62,000 bases of DNA from contig NC_135564.1 of assembly GCF_964340395.1 (NCBI RefSeq), positions 15,129,012-15,191,011 of the forward strand, read 5' to 3'. The notes under the pieces are model-generated. The model saw nothing but the letters and a program-made list of their open reading frames with translations. It did no database searches and had not been told where the DNA came from. How positions within the stretch are numbered: position 1 is the stretch's first letter; each line of letters opens with the position of its first letter. The position numbers and the translations under genes are program-made. Source of the stretch: Glandiceps talaboti (taxonomy: Eukaryota > Hemichordata > Enteropneusta > Spengelidae). This document shows, piece by piece, positions 23,797-34,899 of the stretch.

Positions 23797-24960
23797 GCGA
23801 CCTCAACGGCAATTGTGATTTCAAACTGTTTGTGTTCTGCTTTTGGATATTGTCGACTTGGCCGAGTGATTAGCATGTACAATGTCTAATTATTGGGAAT
23901 TTAACAATCTTTAGTGACTATGTTGTGGTTGTCTGATCGAACAAACTGATACTACAGTTAAGTTACAACTAATACAAATTTAACATGGTGACAGACTCAA
24001 ACCCTTTCACTCAGTTTTACATGTACCACTACACTACATGCTGACAATATCAATATCTTTGGCTATTTGATGAAAAAATGGCAACACTAAAGTTAATTCA
24101 TAAGTTTTAATCTATCTAATACATGCATGTGAAACAAATAGAGGGAGAGACCTCTAATGTCAACGTAGCTCTTTTCCATCAGTGTTAATATTTCTCTCTA
24201 TCTCTACTCCGTACACGAGGTCGACTTGGACTTGAAAGGGGATTAGCTCAAACTAAATGTTCATGTTTAACTAGGGTCATTTTAGAAGTAGCCAGCCAGG
24301 GAGCAGATGGACGCTCCTTGCCTCAGCTGGCTTGCTTCTAAAGTGAATTCATAATTTATTACAACATTAACAACACAAAATATACAATACTCAAATGATT
24401 GGGTGATAAAATAATCAGCACTATAAATGAACAAAACGGAAGTGTTGTTGTTGCCTTAATTCAATGCGAATAATATTGACAAATATGCAAGATAGCCAAA
24501 TTATGTGATCACGTCATTGTTCTTCCAACTGTCTGTAATTAATCATTATTTGACATCGACGAGCTTTCAGTAATAATAACTTTCAGTGTTGTCATCTCAG
24601 AAGAATACTATTCGCGAAATGCAAACATTTGTTCTAAGTATTAATTCATGACAGCTGACAGTTCACGGTGACCTTGCAAAACATTAAAACTTGGCGAATA
24701 TTAGAAAGTTATGTTCTGTCATCCGAAACACTGCATGTGTTGACTTTTAATTGAACATTCAGTTCAAACTCGTAAATACTTATTCTGCCTACATATCCAT
24801 TGTGTTGGAACAAAAAAACTTACTGCGCAGCAATAATAAAAACCTATATATCGCCTAAACCCACCTAACCTTAACCCTATGACCACCTCTGTTCTACGGC
24901 TATTCACGATATACCACCGACGCACCGTAAATACATGTACACCACATGAATGTACATACA
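23797..24960. repeat. dispersed repeat family A, copy 3 (interrupted)
   Basis: It matches 3730-4670 at both ends: CCTCAACGGCAATTGTGATT and the GTCTGATCGAA block at 23797-24130, then CACCTAACCTTAACC and CTATGACCACCTCTG at 24855-24960. The middle 24131-24830 has no counterpart and includes a small hairpin at 24279-24345, so it may be an insertion. Confidence 0.65.
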
Positions 24961-24984
24961 GTTAAAACTACATTATCGATATCG

Positions 24985-25345
24985 CAATAAAGGAAGGTAA
25001 ACATGGAGGATGTGCCGTCCAAATAGGTTAACATCTCAACAACTGCCCAAAGTAACTCCTAAACACACTATGACAGGTTCGATTAAACATGCTGTAGAAA
25101 AGATAAGAAACTTTCTAGTAAATCACCTTCACAAAAACTGCTCATCTCTAATCTCATTGTATAAACAAACCAAATGGTTGAGTTCTTGGTCGTTGAGAAT
25201 TCGACTTATTTGTACTACTTCTTCTTTTCTTTTATCTAATTTTTAGATCATGACAAGGACGAAGTACAAAAACCGATGCTGACAATATCACCCTGACAAT
25301 TTTAATACTTGAGTGTGGCTCAAAGTAGTCATGTGGATGAGAATT
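24985..25345. repeat. diverged copy of the sushi-gene 3' flank
   Basis: It shares ATGTGCCGTCCAAATAGGT with 19490-19508, and CCGATGCTGACAA..CACC..CTGACA plus the start of MITE family B with 20470-20545. The order is the same as in 19470-20545, but about 0.7 kb of the middle is missing. Confidence 0.55.
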
Positions 25346-25347
25346 TG

Positions 25348-25592
25348 GTGTTTGTTTGTTTGCTTGCTTGTTTGTTTGTTTGTTTGCTTGCTTGCTTGTT
25401 TGTTTGTTTGTTTGTTTGTTTGTTTGTGTGTATATGTATGTATGGGTTTTTTGTTGGTTTTCTTGCTTTTTTATTTGTTTGTTTGTTTGTTTGTTTGTTT
25501 GTTTGTTTGTTTGTATATGTATGTATGGGGTTTTGTTGGTTTTATTGCTTTTTTGTTTGTTTTTGCTGTGTGTATGTATGTATGTGTTTGTT

Positions 25593-25648
<56 letters not shown>
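25348..25648. repeat. compound microsatellite (GTTT, GTAT, GT)
   Basis: GTTT/GCTT runs form two similar blocks, each ending in GTATATGTATGTATGGG, and then a long (GT)n. The block pair at 25425 and 25510 suggests a local duplication within the array. Confidence 0.95.
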
Positions 25649-25651
<3 letters not shown>

Positions 25652-26043
25652 TAATTACACCAATGCAGCGTGGTTATTTATGATACAATGTTATTAAAAT
25701 AAAATAAAGTAAGTGAGAGATATTACCAATTGTGTTTGGAAAAATAATATGTAAATGTGGTGGGTGGGTTGATGGATAGATGGATGGATGGATGAGTGGA
25801 TGGATGGATCACTCTCCCCTGTCGCTCAATGTACAGACCCCTACCTCGATCAGTGCACTACTTATACACTCAGTTACCCACGTGACCATGACCCGAAGGA
25901 TTCTCATTTTTACTTTTCACCCGAAGGAAATAAATGTTTACCTTTTTAGCCCTTCCTTAAGGGGAGTAATCTACTTTTTTATGGAAATTGTGCCTTTTAT
26001 TTTGAGTACGTCCTTTGGTATCGCTATAATACTAGTATTTTTG

Positions 26044-27000
26044 TTATAGTAACATAAGTAAAAACAAAACTAAAAATTAATAATACTTAACAAAATGGTG
26101 GCGCATATCATGAAATCACAGACTGTTGTGTAAACATGTGACTGATATCCACTCAAGTCTGCAAGTCTGCATCATTCTCAATCTGATAAAAATCTGATGT
26201 GGTAAAAGCGGCTAGATGCCTTTATTTATCTCTATATGTCCATCATTTTGTGTCGTTTGTTTTGTTCCGAGTGATCGTCTGTCGTGGGAAGGCGGCGATC
26301 ACTCGGAACAAAACAAACGACACAAAACTAGGGAAACAGGGGTAAATAAAGGCATCTAGCCACTTTCACCACATCAGATTTTAATCAGATTGCATCATTC
26401 CCTACTATACATAGTCTAGCCATGGTAAGTAAGCGAGCGATGTTCCCCATTCGGTGGTCGTAAAACAAATGACTGGTTATTGCGTATGCGTCCGTTTTAT
26501 GAAAGCCTTGAATCATTTGAGTTATCGAATGAAAATGTCGAATATTCGAACATTTAGCATATAAACAATTTCAGTACGTCACGTGTCATGAATATCATTA
26601 TCTTATTGTCTGCCGATATTTCGTGTTATTTTTCCATAAAAATTAGTATTTTTCAACGCTCAATATAACATGCATAAAAACAAAAGTATAATACTTAACA
26701 AAATGGTGGCACATGGCATGACATGGCAGACTAGCTGTGTGAAGATGCGGCAGATGTTGTTCTCCCCTTCATCTTCCCTGAAGAAAGAGTAAGCAGACGA
26801 GCGATGTTGACCGTTCGGCGATCGTAGAACAAATGACTGATTATTGCGTCTGCGTCCCTTTTATAGAAGCCATGTGAGTTGTCAAGGAAAATGTCGAATA
26901 TTCGAACATTTCGCATAACAAATCAACAATCTCAGTACGTCACGTGTAACGAATATCGCATCCTGATTGGCGTGTCGATATTTCGTGCTTTTTTTCCGTG
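26044..27000. repeat. tandem duplication, about 0.35 kb units, one copy interrupted
   Basis: Copy 1 (26044-26177 plus 26400-26640) and copy 2 (about 26665-27000) share AATACTTAACAAAATGGTGG, the CGAGCGATGTT block, ACAAATGACTG..TTATTGCG, AATGTCGAATATTCGAACAT and CAGTACGTCACGTGT. The foldback element at 26178-26391 interrupts only copy 1. I see no gene in either copy. Confidence 0.75.
26178..26391. mobile_element. foldback (hairpin) element with 9-bp target duplication
   Basis: Nested inverted arms span most of the 214 bp: outer arms start AATCTGATAAAAATCTGATG, and inner arms contain GTCGTTTGTTTTGTTCCGAG. GCATCATTC occurs at 26169-26177 and again at 26392-26400, a 9-bp target duplication typical of Mutator-like (MULE) transposons. 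Copy 2 of the host duplication lacks the insert, so it acts as an empty site. Confidence 0.8.
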
Positions 27001-28039
27001 GCAAAGGGTACTGTTTTCTTTGATAACGTCGCAGCACTTAGTTGCAAGGAAATTGGATAAGAATTGTTAAACTTTCTAGTCAGGACAGTTTGTCTTTTGA
27101 ATGATAATGGTGAGAGGACGCGATTTTTTGTATTTTCTTTTTGATTCTCAACAAACCTGTCACCCATCACAGTCTACTATTTATGGCATTTATTGTTCTT
27201 TTTATTTGGTACTTTAGAGCAAGTATGTATCAGATATCATTTGCTTGTTCATGATTGGCTCTGCAGTTGTCTTCACTGAAGTCGGGAGGGTTATTTTTGT
27301 ATTTCCCCACGGATCTGCAGACTGCATGGGCTGGACAAACACGCACAAAAAAAGACCGACGCGGGGGTATTTTTAAAATGATGCGCGCGCTGACCAGAAA
27401 CATTGTTTTTGATTTATGTTTTTGTTAGTTTCCGTGTATGACATGAACCACCAATGTGCGTTGGATTGAGGTAATACGGTGGCCCACAGGAGACGGAGGA
27501 AAACAAAATTTGTTTAATAAATAATTGATTTTTGAGAGCAAAATATTTAATACAAGGATAAAACTTTTATTTCATATGACGACATTAATTTTTTGGGTCA
27601 AAATAAAAATATCAAACACCGTCGTAAACCACGTGCACATCCTCTTTTACGGCATCGTTCTCTGGTTTGCGATTGATTAAGAATGTTGTGTTGCGGCAAT
27701 CAAATTTCCACTGTACTAGAATGACAATTTGACATTAAAAAGAGAGTAATTCCGACGTCAGACAATTCTGCTTGTGCAATTGTAGCTTGATCGGCAGATT
27801 TGGCAGATGATTGAATATCATTTATCAAAAATAAGATAATTTCAAGCTTTTACGAAAAAAGGGGTCACATACAGACGGGAAAAAATGCAGTGCGCTACTG
27901 TGTCTGAAAAGCTCCCGTTTGACACCTGTTACCTTGTTTGCCACGATGCATGTACAACGTCACAGTATACTAGGGTACAAGAATGAAAAAAGCCCTCTCA
28001 GTAATCCGGGCCCCTGATGACATCTTGATACACACGTCG
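27001..28039. other. non-genic stretch
   Basis: I see no supported exon, repeat array or RNA. Confidence 0.4.
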
Positions 28040-28637
28040 GCGACTGATTCGTCCCAATTTCAACTCGTCCCATTCAACTCGTCCCAATTTCAATCACCTT
28101 ACTGTCAACTAGCTCAGTGCATCGGATCTGTGGGCTTATTGCTTGTTTTTATTTTTCATTTCAAATGTTATTAAATGTCTGGTTTTCTTACCAAAAACGA
28201 TGGCGGGATACTAAAACCAAATTGAAAACCATGATATCGTGGACGCACAGTGTTCTTTGCATCTACCGTAACGTCTTTTATATTAACTAAATTCAGGATA
28301 TGCAATCGTGACTACATCACATTAATCCTAATTCGACTTCGTGACTTGCTTTCAGGAATTGATCCAACCAAAACATATTTTTCGTCATTTGAAGCTTTTA
28401 CATTGATCGGATCGAAATCAAGGCGAACGATGGGGCACAAATAGGCGTGCAATCGGCCTTTTACCTCGTTTACGTATTTTGCATGTAGGCTTCTATCAGC
28501 GTGTTCATGATTTTCATACTTGCATACATAAATTATATTGCAAATTAAAGATCTGCCTTTTTTTGAGTTTTGAAAGAGTTGAAAATGGGACGAGTTAATA
28601 TTGGGGCGAGTTGAAATTGGGGCACAGTGAATCGCAA
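28040..28637. mobile_element. foldback element with tandem-repeat inverted ends
   Basis: The left end (28040-28096) has tandem copies of CAACTCGTCCCAATTT; the right end (28580-28637) has their reverse complement (TGGGACGAGTT, TTGGGGCGAGTTGAAATTGG). Tandem units of about 16 bp inside inverted ends are the hallmark of foldback/TU-type elements described from sea urchins. Inside, a minus-strand frame (28312-28480) reads like protein (GRLHAYLCPIVRLDFDPINV) and may be captured or decayed coding sequence. Confidence 0.6.
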
Positions 28638-28649
28638 TCAGGCATGTGC

Positions 28650-28705
28650 ACCCCACCCCCCACCCCCACCCCCACCCCCACCCACCCACCCACCCACCCA
28701 CACAC
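28650..28705. repeat. (CCCCCA)n/(CCCA)n microsatellite
   Basis: CCCCCA hexamers pass into CCCA and CACA units next to the right end of the foldback element. It lies just upstream of the first exon of the 8-finger gene. Confidence 0.9.
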
Positions 28706-28894
28706 CATCCCCACCCCGGATCGATACCGTTTGTCGAAATGATATGGGAGAGATTAGGAAGGAAACACAGTAGTCTAGTGGCAGTTCAGAGATCGTTTTT
28801 ACTCCCTCTGAACCCCTCCGTCGCCAGCGTATTTTAAAAGTATAAAGACAAAACAAAATACGAAAAATAAATCGACGTTGGTGGCGCATCCAAG

Positions 28895-31800
28895 ATGGAG
28901 TCGAACCCCAGCAGCTCTGCACTGGGACCAGGTAAACATTAATAATTGTTCTACCTTTGTCGACGAATTCGGTTTATTTTCCCAATATGATGAACTTGAT
29001 AAATCATGTGTTACTATTTCAGCATATTCATGATATTTGAGTGATTACTGTACTGTTTTCTGTAAACGTATCTGTAGGCCCCGGCCCGCTCGTAGGCACG
29101 AGTCGAAGTACACTGTGTACGTACGTATAACATTTCCGGTGGCCTTGAATTGTTATGGTTGTCACACACGTGGATATACATGTACACGTAGACATACATG
29201 AATATATGAAAACATGCAGGCGTGATTACTCGTATCATGTAAGAACTAGACTAAGGTGTACACGGCACAGTACTTGGTATTATGCCATCATCCTTTGTGA
29301 ATGCTACATGTTGTTGCACGCAAAGTTTAAATTTACTGGGGATATTGCAAGAGTCACTGTCAAGCTGCAGATGTTGTTCAAAATAAGTATATTGACACAA
29401 CAGCCCCCTAGCTACCATGACTACGCCCTAGCAACAGTCAAATACCAGTTTAATCTTCAAAGATGATATTGGTTATGTATTTAATTGAAATTGGATGACT
29501 ATATGCAAATATGCCCAGCAACAAGTCCACACCCATAGCAACAGCTAATGGTGGTGTATTTTGCAAAATAATTACAATAGGGATAGGCAAGTGGATCAAA
29601 GCATGAAATGGACATATTAATGCCTAGCAACAAGACCATGTCCCTAGCAACAGTGATTAAATGTTGTATATTGTATTTATGATAGGGATGCGTGAGAAGG
29701 CAAGTGTAGTAACATTCCAAAAGTTGACACTTGTAATATACCTAGAAACAAGACCATACCCATAACAACAGCTAAAATGATGGTGAGATCAACACGGGTG
29801 GATAGGCAAGTGGACAAACATTGAAAAAATGAATGCATGTATTCCCTAGCAACAAGACCACACCCATAGAAACAGTGAAAAGGTGGTGTATAGTGCATAG
29901 ATAACAACATGGATCGATAGGCATTGCCACACAAAAAATTGAAACATATAAGCATGGACACTTACGGCCACAGCAAATACAAGTAAATATAAATACAAAT
30001 GTGCATTGCAACATACACACACCTAGATATAATTTATAAACAACATACAACAGAGAATGAGATGGGTACAAATCAACTTGCAAAGAGAGAATAATGTCCT
30101 ACCAATCTTACCCTCTGAAAATTGTATCATCAATCATTACCCGAATTCTACAGCTGTGCGGCAATGCCATTGCTGCTATTTTTTAATTCTATTATATCTA
30201 ACAATAAATACCACACCCATAGCAAGAGTAAAAATTTCAGTTTAATTTTTGTTGATGTTTTGACTTGGCGTACCAAAATTGATTGGCAGATTGAATATAA
30301 TGCTGGGGAAGGATGTTTCCTGACCAGTGTATATGAAAGTGTGTGCAAGAGACAGCAATGATGGTGATACCAATAGTAAAAGCTTAACAGCTTATTACAT
30401 ATGTACCAGGGATTGGTGTGTGTGCATACTAGTGGTATTTAGACTGCAGTGTTAATACTGAAAACATTAATATTGTATGCCTGCATGCAAATGAGGATGC
30501 AATCATTTGCTGCATATGAAGTCATGTGATCGCTTTTGATGTTTATGGAAATCTGCCATTTCAGATAAATATATATGTAATAATATCAGAACCCCATGAC
30601 ATGCAAGTGCAAGTGTAGCATACTCAGGATATTTGCACTCGTGCTGGCGGTGTTTTCTGCTGCACATTCACTCACTACGCTTGTGAAAGTACGGGCACAG
30701 AGAACACTGCAAGCACTTGTACAAATACCATGGCGTGAGTACACCACACTCGTATGTCATGGAGTTCTGTCATAGAATGATGGTTATCTCCAGCTTCTGA
30801 ACATGCTAGCAACAAGAAACTAACTGTAAATCATGTCCGGGTCATTAGAACTGTAATCTGCATTTATTACCTTCTTACAGATGAGGAAGTGGATCAAGAA
30901 GTGGGAAAATGCAATGATTATGAAGATCCCTTTGAGAAAGCAATACGAGTGTTGTTAAATAGATGTAAAAGTAACTCTCTGTGTGATGAAGGTCAGTCAC
31001 TATCAAATTCAAATAACTATATAGGCATGGTCACTCTCACATGATGTAGATTACGGATATCAGTTATGTTCGTTTTATGGGATTTTTTTCAAAAAATGTT
31101 TTTGTTTCATCATATCTTAAGACGATTGTGTAAAAAAAAATAGTTGTTTTTCTCCATTTATATGAAAAAAAGTTAATGATGAAAGAATGATTTGCAGTAT
31201 TGAATTACATTTTTTGAACCTCTGAAGGCTGGGGCTACTATAATAGGCTCCATCTACCCAGTCTGTGCGTGCATCCATGCAGGCGGGCATGCATCCATCT
31301 GTCCATAATATGCCATTTCTCTGACATGTGATATCAAATTTACAAACTTGACACAAAGGTGACATACATGTATCATATGGGACATGTGCACCTCAATTTG
31401 TTTTTCAACACATGCAAATTTGACCAAATGGTGGCCATATTTGTAGTTAAAAATTATATTAACTGCTTAATTCAAATATTCTGATACATAAAAACTCTGA
31501 TCGAGAGTATACCCCTATATTATCATGTACAAGCTTTCTTTTGAGACCTTGTAGGTATACATAAGCGTTATCTTTGGTGCTAATATCACTTGTTAGTGAA
31601 TGGCAGCCATATTTGTAGGGAAAAAAATCAGTATTTACTGCATAACTCAAAAACTATATAGTCAATAGACTCTATTCAAGTGTCTCCAATTATATTATTA
31701 GTTGCAAGCTTTCTTTGAAGACATTGACCTATGACTTTGACCCTGACCTTCAGGTTCAATCATCAAAATCCAGCCATTTCTTGCATATCACAGATACTTT

Positions 31801-34740
31801 CTTGTATTTTTTTGCCAGTAATGTCTTTGTTGAGGTAACAGGATAACTGCCCCCTGGACAACTGCCCCCGGACAATTGCCCCCGAAGGACAACTGCCCCC
31901 CGGACAACTGCCCCCGAAGGACAACTGCCCCCCTGACAACTGCCCCCAGAACGAAAAAAAAACTAGTATTACAGATGTACGGGTTTGTCATTCATTGAAA
32001 AGTCACCGTCGGCAACTTACCGCCGCAATTTGCGTGCATTATACTCACTAAACACAAACATGAAGTCATTTTTTTACTGGAAAAGATTTATTTATTATCA
32101 GTTCAATACAAATATACAGGTAACAAGATAGAAAACGAGTCAAAAGTAGAAAAAATATTGAGACTCAGAATGTACATTCTCGTAAGACTTTGGTGACAGT
32201 AAATGATGACTCGGCTCGGTTTATCATGATCAGCCAGTGTTTAAAACTGTATTGTGGGCTATTCCCCGAAGAAAATCTAGCACGTGACGGTTTTCAAAAT
32301 CTTGCACTATTGCATGGATTCTGGCTGCAGAATCTTGATACTGTCGACGTTGTGGTTGTGCTGATTCACCGACAATCATTTGGTTGATGACGACGTTTTT
32401 AAGTGCCTGCTCTCGTTTCAGAATATTGAGATTGGTTGTGTAAATTCCATTGTATTGGAAGTATTCTTAAAGTGAGAATTAAACATCCAGAAGCACACTA
32501 GCACTCGGGTAGGTGATTCTGGCAAGCCGAAATCTCTTCTCAGTCGTGACTAATTCCCGACTTGGACCTGAATGATCCCGTACGAGAGTATGAGAGTGTG
32601 TGTGTGTGTGTGTGGGGGGGGGGGGGGCAATTGTCCGGGGGGCAGTTGTCCTTCGGGGGCAATTGCCCGGGGGCAGTTGTCCTTCGGGGGCAATTGTCCG
32701 GGGGGCAATTGTCCGGGGGGCAGTTGTCCTAGAATCCTTTGTTGAAGTTACAACTGCTGTCATTAGATCATAGACAAACAGAAACTGTTACAAACAGGGA
32801 AAGTAAAACTGTTCTTATCAAACCATGACATGTAATACAATTCTCTACTGTTCCAACATGCTGAGTGTTATTAATCCAATTCATTTGTTTACTTTCCGTG
32901 TTTGTAAGTTTTTGTTTGTCCACGGTCTGCTGTCAGCAGTTGTATAAATCGTTTTGCAGGTAATACAGAGGAAAAGTAATATTCAGAAGCATTACTTTAA
33001 TGATCATATGACTATTTACTGAAGGACCACCATATTTGTGGTTAAAAATCAATAACTACTGCATAACTCAAATACTACAATACATGCATGTAGAGACTCC
33101 ATTGAGGTGTCAGCCCCATTTCATCAGGTAACATCTTTCTTTTAAGACTTTGACAGTTAACCTTGACCTTGTCCTCCAGGGTCAATTACCAAAATCAAGG
33201 TGTTTTGTACATATTGCAGACACTGGTATTTAAGTGTGATCATTTTTAGCACAATTGAACTGAGGTTCAGTAGTGCTATAGGGATCGCTGGCGTCTTTCT
33301 ATCTGTCTGTGTGGATATGTGTGTGTGTGTGTGTGTGTGTGTAAACATGTTAAAGTCAAAAACCGCTGAACCGATTGCCATGATATTTGATGGGTCCATT
33401 ACCTTGGCTGTTTTTATTTAATCATGGGCACATCAAATTAAAAACAAAAAATACACATACGCATATATTTCATGCATTTGTGACATTGAAGTAAAGTTTT
33501 TAAAGGGAGACTATGGCTTTGAGGAAGACTTGTTTTCAATATCATGAAAAGCATGGAAATAAATCCAATTCACTGTTTCATGTCAAACTGTTTATATTTT
33601 TTTTATATTTCAGATATATCACTTATTGTCAATTGTCTTTGCCAACATGGGCATGTGACGTTGACGGAGATCAAAACTGAAAGTGAAGACTCCAAGGAAT
33701 TTGAAAGAAATGTAACAACACACCATCATGGGCAAGTGAAGCAGAATGACAGCCTCATGTCTGAAGAATCTTGTTCATCTCACAGTTATTCAAATTATGT
33801 CACTCAGTATGTAGATATAGATGGCAGTATTGTGAAAATCAACACATTTTCATCTGAAGAGTTTTGTAAAACTTTGACTGATAGTGAAAGTTTTAGTCCA
33901 AGGGACATCCTAGAGTCTTGCATAGACATCCACCCAGGTGATACATCATATGCTTACAATGATTTCAGCACAGACTTTGATTCTAAAGACAATGTGCAAA
34001 CATTTGTGATAATCCCCCAAAAGGAACGACCATTTCAATGTAAACATTGTTGCAAAAGCTTTTGTCGAAATAGCCATTTGAAAACTCACTTGAGAATCCA
34101 TACAAATGAAAGACCTTATGTGTGCAACAAGTGTGGTCACAGATTTAGTCAGGCAGGTAATCTTAAAACACACATGAGAATTCACACAAAGGAGAGACCA
34201 TTTGCATGTACAAAGTGTGATTTGCGTTTTCGTCACAGTGGTCATCTCAAAAGGCACATGAGAACCCACACTAAAGAAAAACCATTTGTATGTAAGGTGT
34301 GTGGTAACAGTTTTAGCCAAGGTGGTAATCTTAAAACTCACATGAGAAACCACACAAATGAGAAACCATACGCGTGTAAAGATTGTGCTTACACTTTTAA
34401 ACATAGTAGTCATTTGGCACGGCACATGAAGACTCACAGCACAGCAAGACCGTATGTATGTCAAGAGTGTGGTCACAGTTTTAGTCAAAATGGCAATCTG
34501 AAAATTCATATGAGGATTCATACGAATGAAAAACCTTTTGTGTGTACAGAATGTAATAGGAAATTTTACCACAGTAGCCATCTCAAAAGGCATATGAGAA
34601 TCCATACAGATGACAGGCCATTTGTATGTGAAGAATGTGGCAAAAGGTATTGTCAAAGAAGTAATTTGAAAGTACACATGAAGCGTCACAGTAGTGATGC
34701 AGTCAAGATTTTGAAAGAATGTCACTCAATCGATACATGA
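28895..34740 (+). CDS. C2H2 zinc-finger protein, 8 fingers, 3 exons
   Basis: Exons 28895-28931, 30881-30991 and 33614-34740 join in phase 1 with GT..AG borders, giving 424 aa. The ATG sits in CCAAGATGG, a strong start context. Residues 1-49 come from exons 1 and 2 (acidic, DEEVDQEVGKCNDYEDPFEK). Exon 3 adds a Ser/Glu-rich spacer with an IKTE SUMO-type site, and then eight C2H2 fingers from about residue 190 to 410 (CX2C..HX3H), joined by linkers such as HTNERPY, HTKERPF and HTKEKPF. It should bind DNA in the nucleus as a transcription regulator; its target is unknown. The fingers are diverse, unlike those of the 15-finger protein at 53.0 kb. The first two exons are tied to the third only by strand, phase and distance. 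Confidence 0.7.
29480..29960 (-). repeat. 111-bp minisatellite, four units (reverse orientation)
   Basis: CCTAGCAACAAG-(4-10 bp)-CCCATAGCAACAG recurs near 29515, 29622, 29739 and 29844, a spacing of 105-117 bp. It is the reverse complement of the array at 55528-56000. It lies in intron 1 of the 8-finger gene. Confidence 0.75.
30588..30768. mobile_element. palindromic MITE-like element
   Basis: AGAACCCCATGACATGCAAG at the left mirrors CGTATGTCATGGAGTTCT at the right, and inner blocks (TTTGCACTCGTGCTGGCGGT and ACTGCAAGCACTTGTACAAA) also pair. No ORF. It lies in intron 1 of the 8-finger gene, just before exon 2. Confidence 0.6.
31400..31800. repeat. diverged repeat family C, two units
   Basis: Units contain GCCATATTTGTAG, TACTGC(A/T)TAA, TCAAGTGTCT, TATTATTAGTTGCAAGCTTTC, GACATTGACC and TCAAAATC. 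More units lie at 33020-33230 and across 34900-36330. Each is about 190-250 bp. The foldback element at 31840 lies directly after the second unit. Confidence 0.6.
31840..32730. mobile_element. TU-like foldback transposon with MULE transposase remnant
   Basis: The left end (31840-31956) is a tandem array of GGACAACTGCCCCC units with CGAAGGACAACTGCC variants; the right end (32630-32730) is the reverse complement (GGGGGCAGTTGTCC, TTCGGGGGCAATTGTCC). The flanks carry an imperfect direct repeat, CTTTGTTGAGGTAACA on the left and CTTTGTTGAAGTTACA (32736 onward) on the right, not exactly abutting. The interior encodes a transposase C-terminal fragment on the minus strand (32230-32466). Foldback elements with tandem-repeat ends are known as TU in sea urchin and FB in fly; FB-NOF carries a Mutator-like transposase, which fits this one. 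It lies in intron 2 of the 8-finger gene. Confidence 0.75.
32230..32466 (-). pseudogene. MULE-type transposase, C-terminal fragment
   Basis: There is an open minus-strand frame of 78 codons without an ATG near its start, ending at TGA (32230-32232). It reads like the C-terminus of Mutator-like/FLYWCH-associated transposases: a Lys/Glu-rich helix (NILKREQALKNVVINQM), a linker with QPQRRQYQD, and the closing motif VLDFLRGIAHN. Upstream a stop (TAA) and a short further ORF (TTEKRFRLARITYPSASVLL) lead into the right terminal repeat, so the catalytic DDE region is absent. The gene is truncated and cannot support transposition. Family assignment rests on the LRGIAHN-type ending, which I recall as typical; a homology search would settle it. 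Confidence 0.55.
33248..33420 (+). mobile_element. Helentron-like (HINE) element head with (GT)n
   Basis: TTTTTAGCACAATTGAACTG leads into a short palindrome (TGAACTGAGGTTCA), then TATCTGTCTGTGTG, (GT)n at 33317-33342, and AAAAACCGCTGAACCGATTG. The same series is found reversed at 56460-56640. Palindromic head, microsatellite and conserved block recall the HINE/pearl class of non-autonomous elements. Confidence 0.55.
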
Positions 34741-34899
34741 GAATCCACACATTGTGACAAACAGAAGGGGGTGCTATTACAATGAACTGTGTCTGTGAGT
34801 CATCCAACCATCTGTGCGTATATGAGTCTGTCAGTTCATCTGTAATACACTATTTCTCTGATATCCAAATTCATTCAGACCTCATACATAGCATGTCAA

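Noticed and set aside
28646-28922. Gly/Trp-rich ORFs near 28.65 kb
   Set aside because: They are driven by the CCCCCA microsatellite.
33946-34725. 259-codon minus-strand ORF
   Set aside because: It is antisense to the 8-finger exon; regular finger codons keep the opposite strand open.
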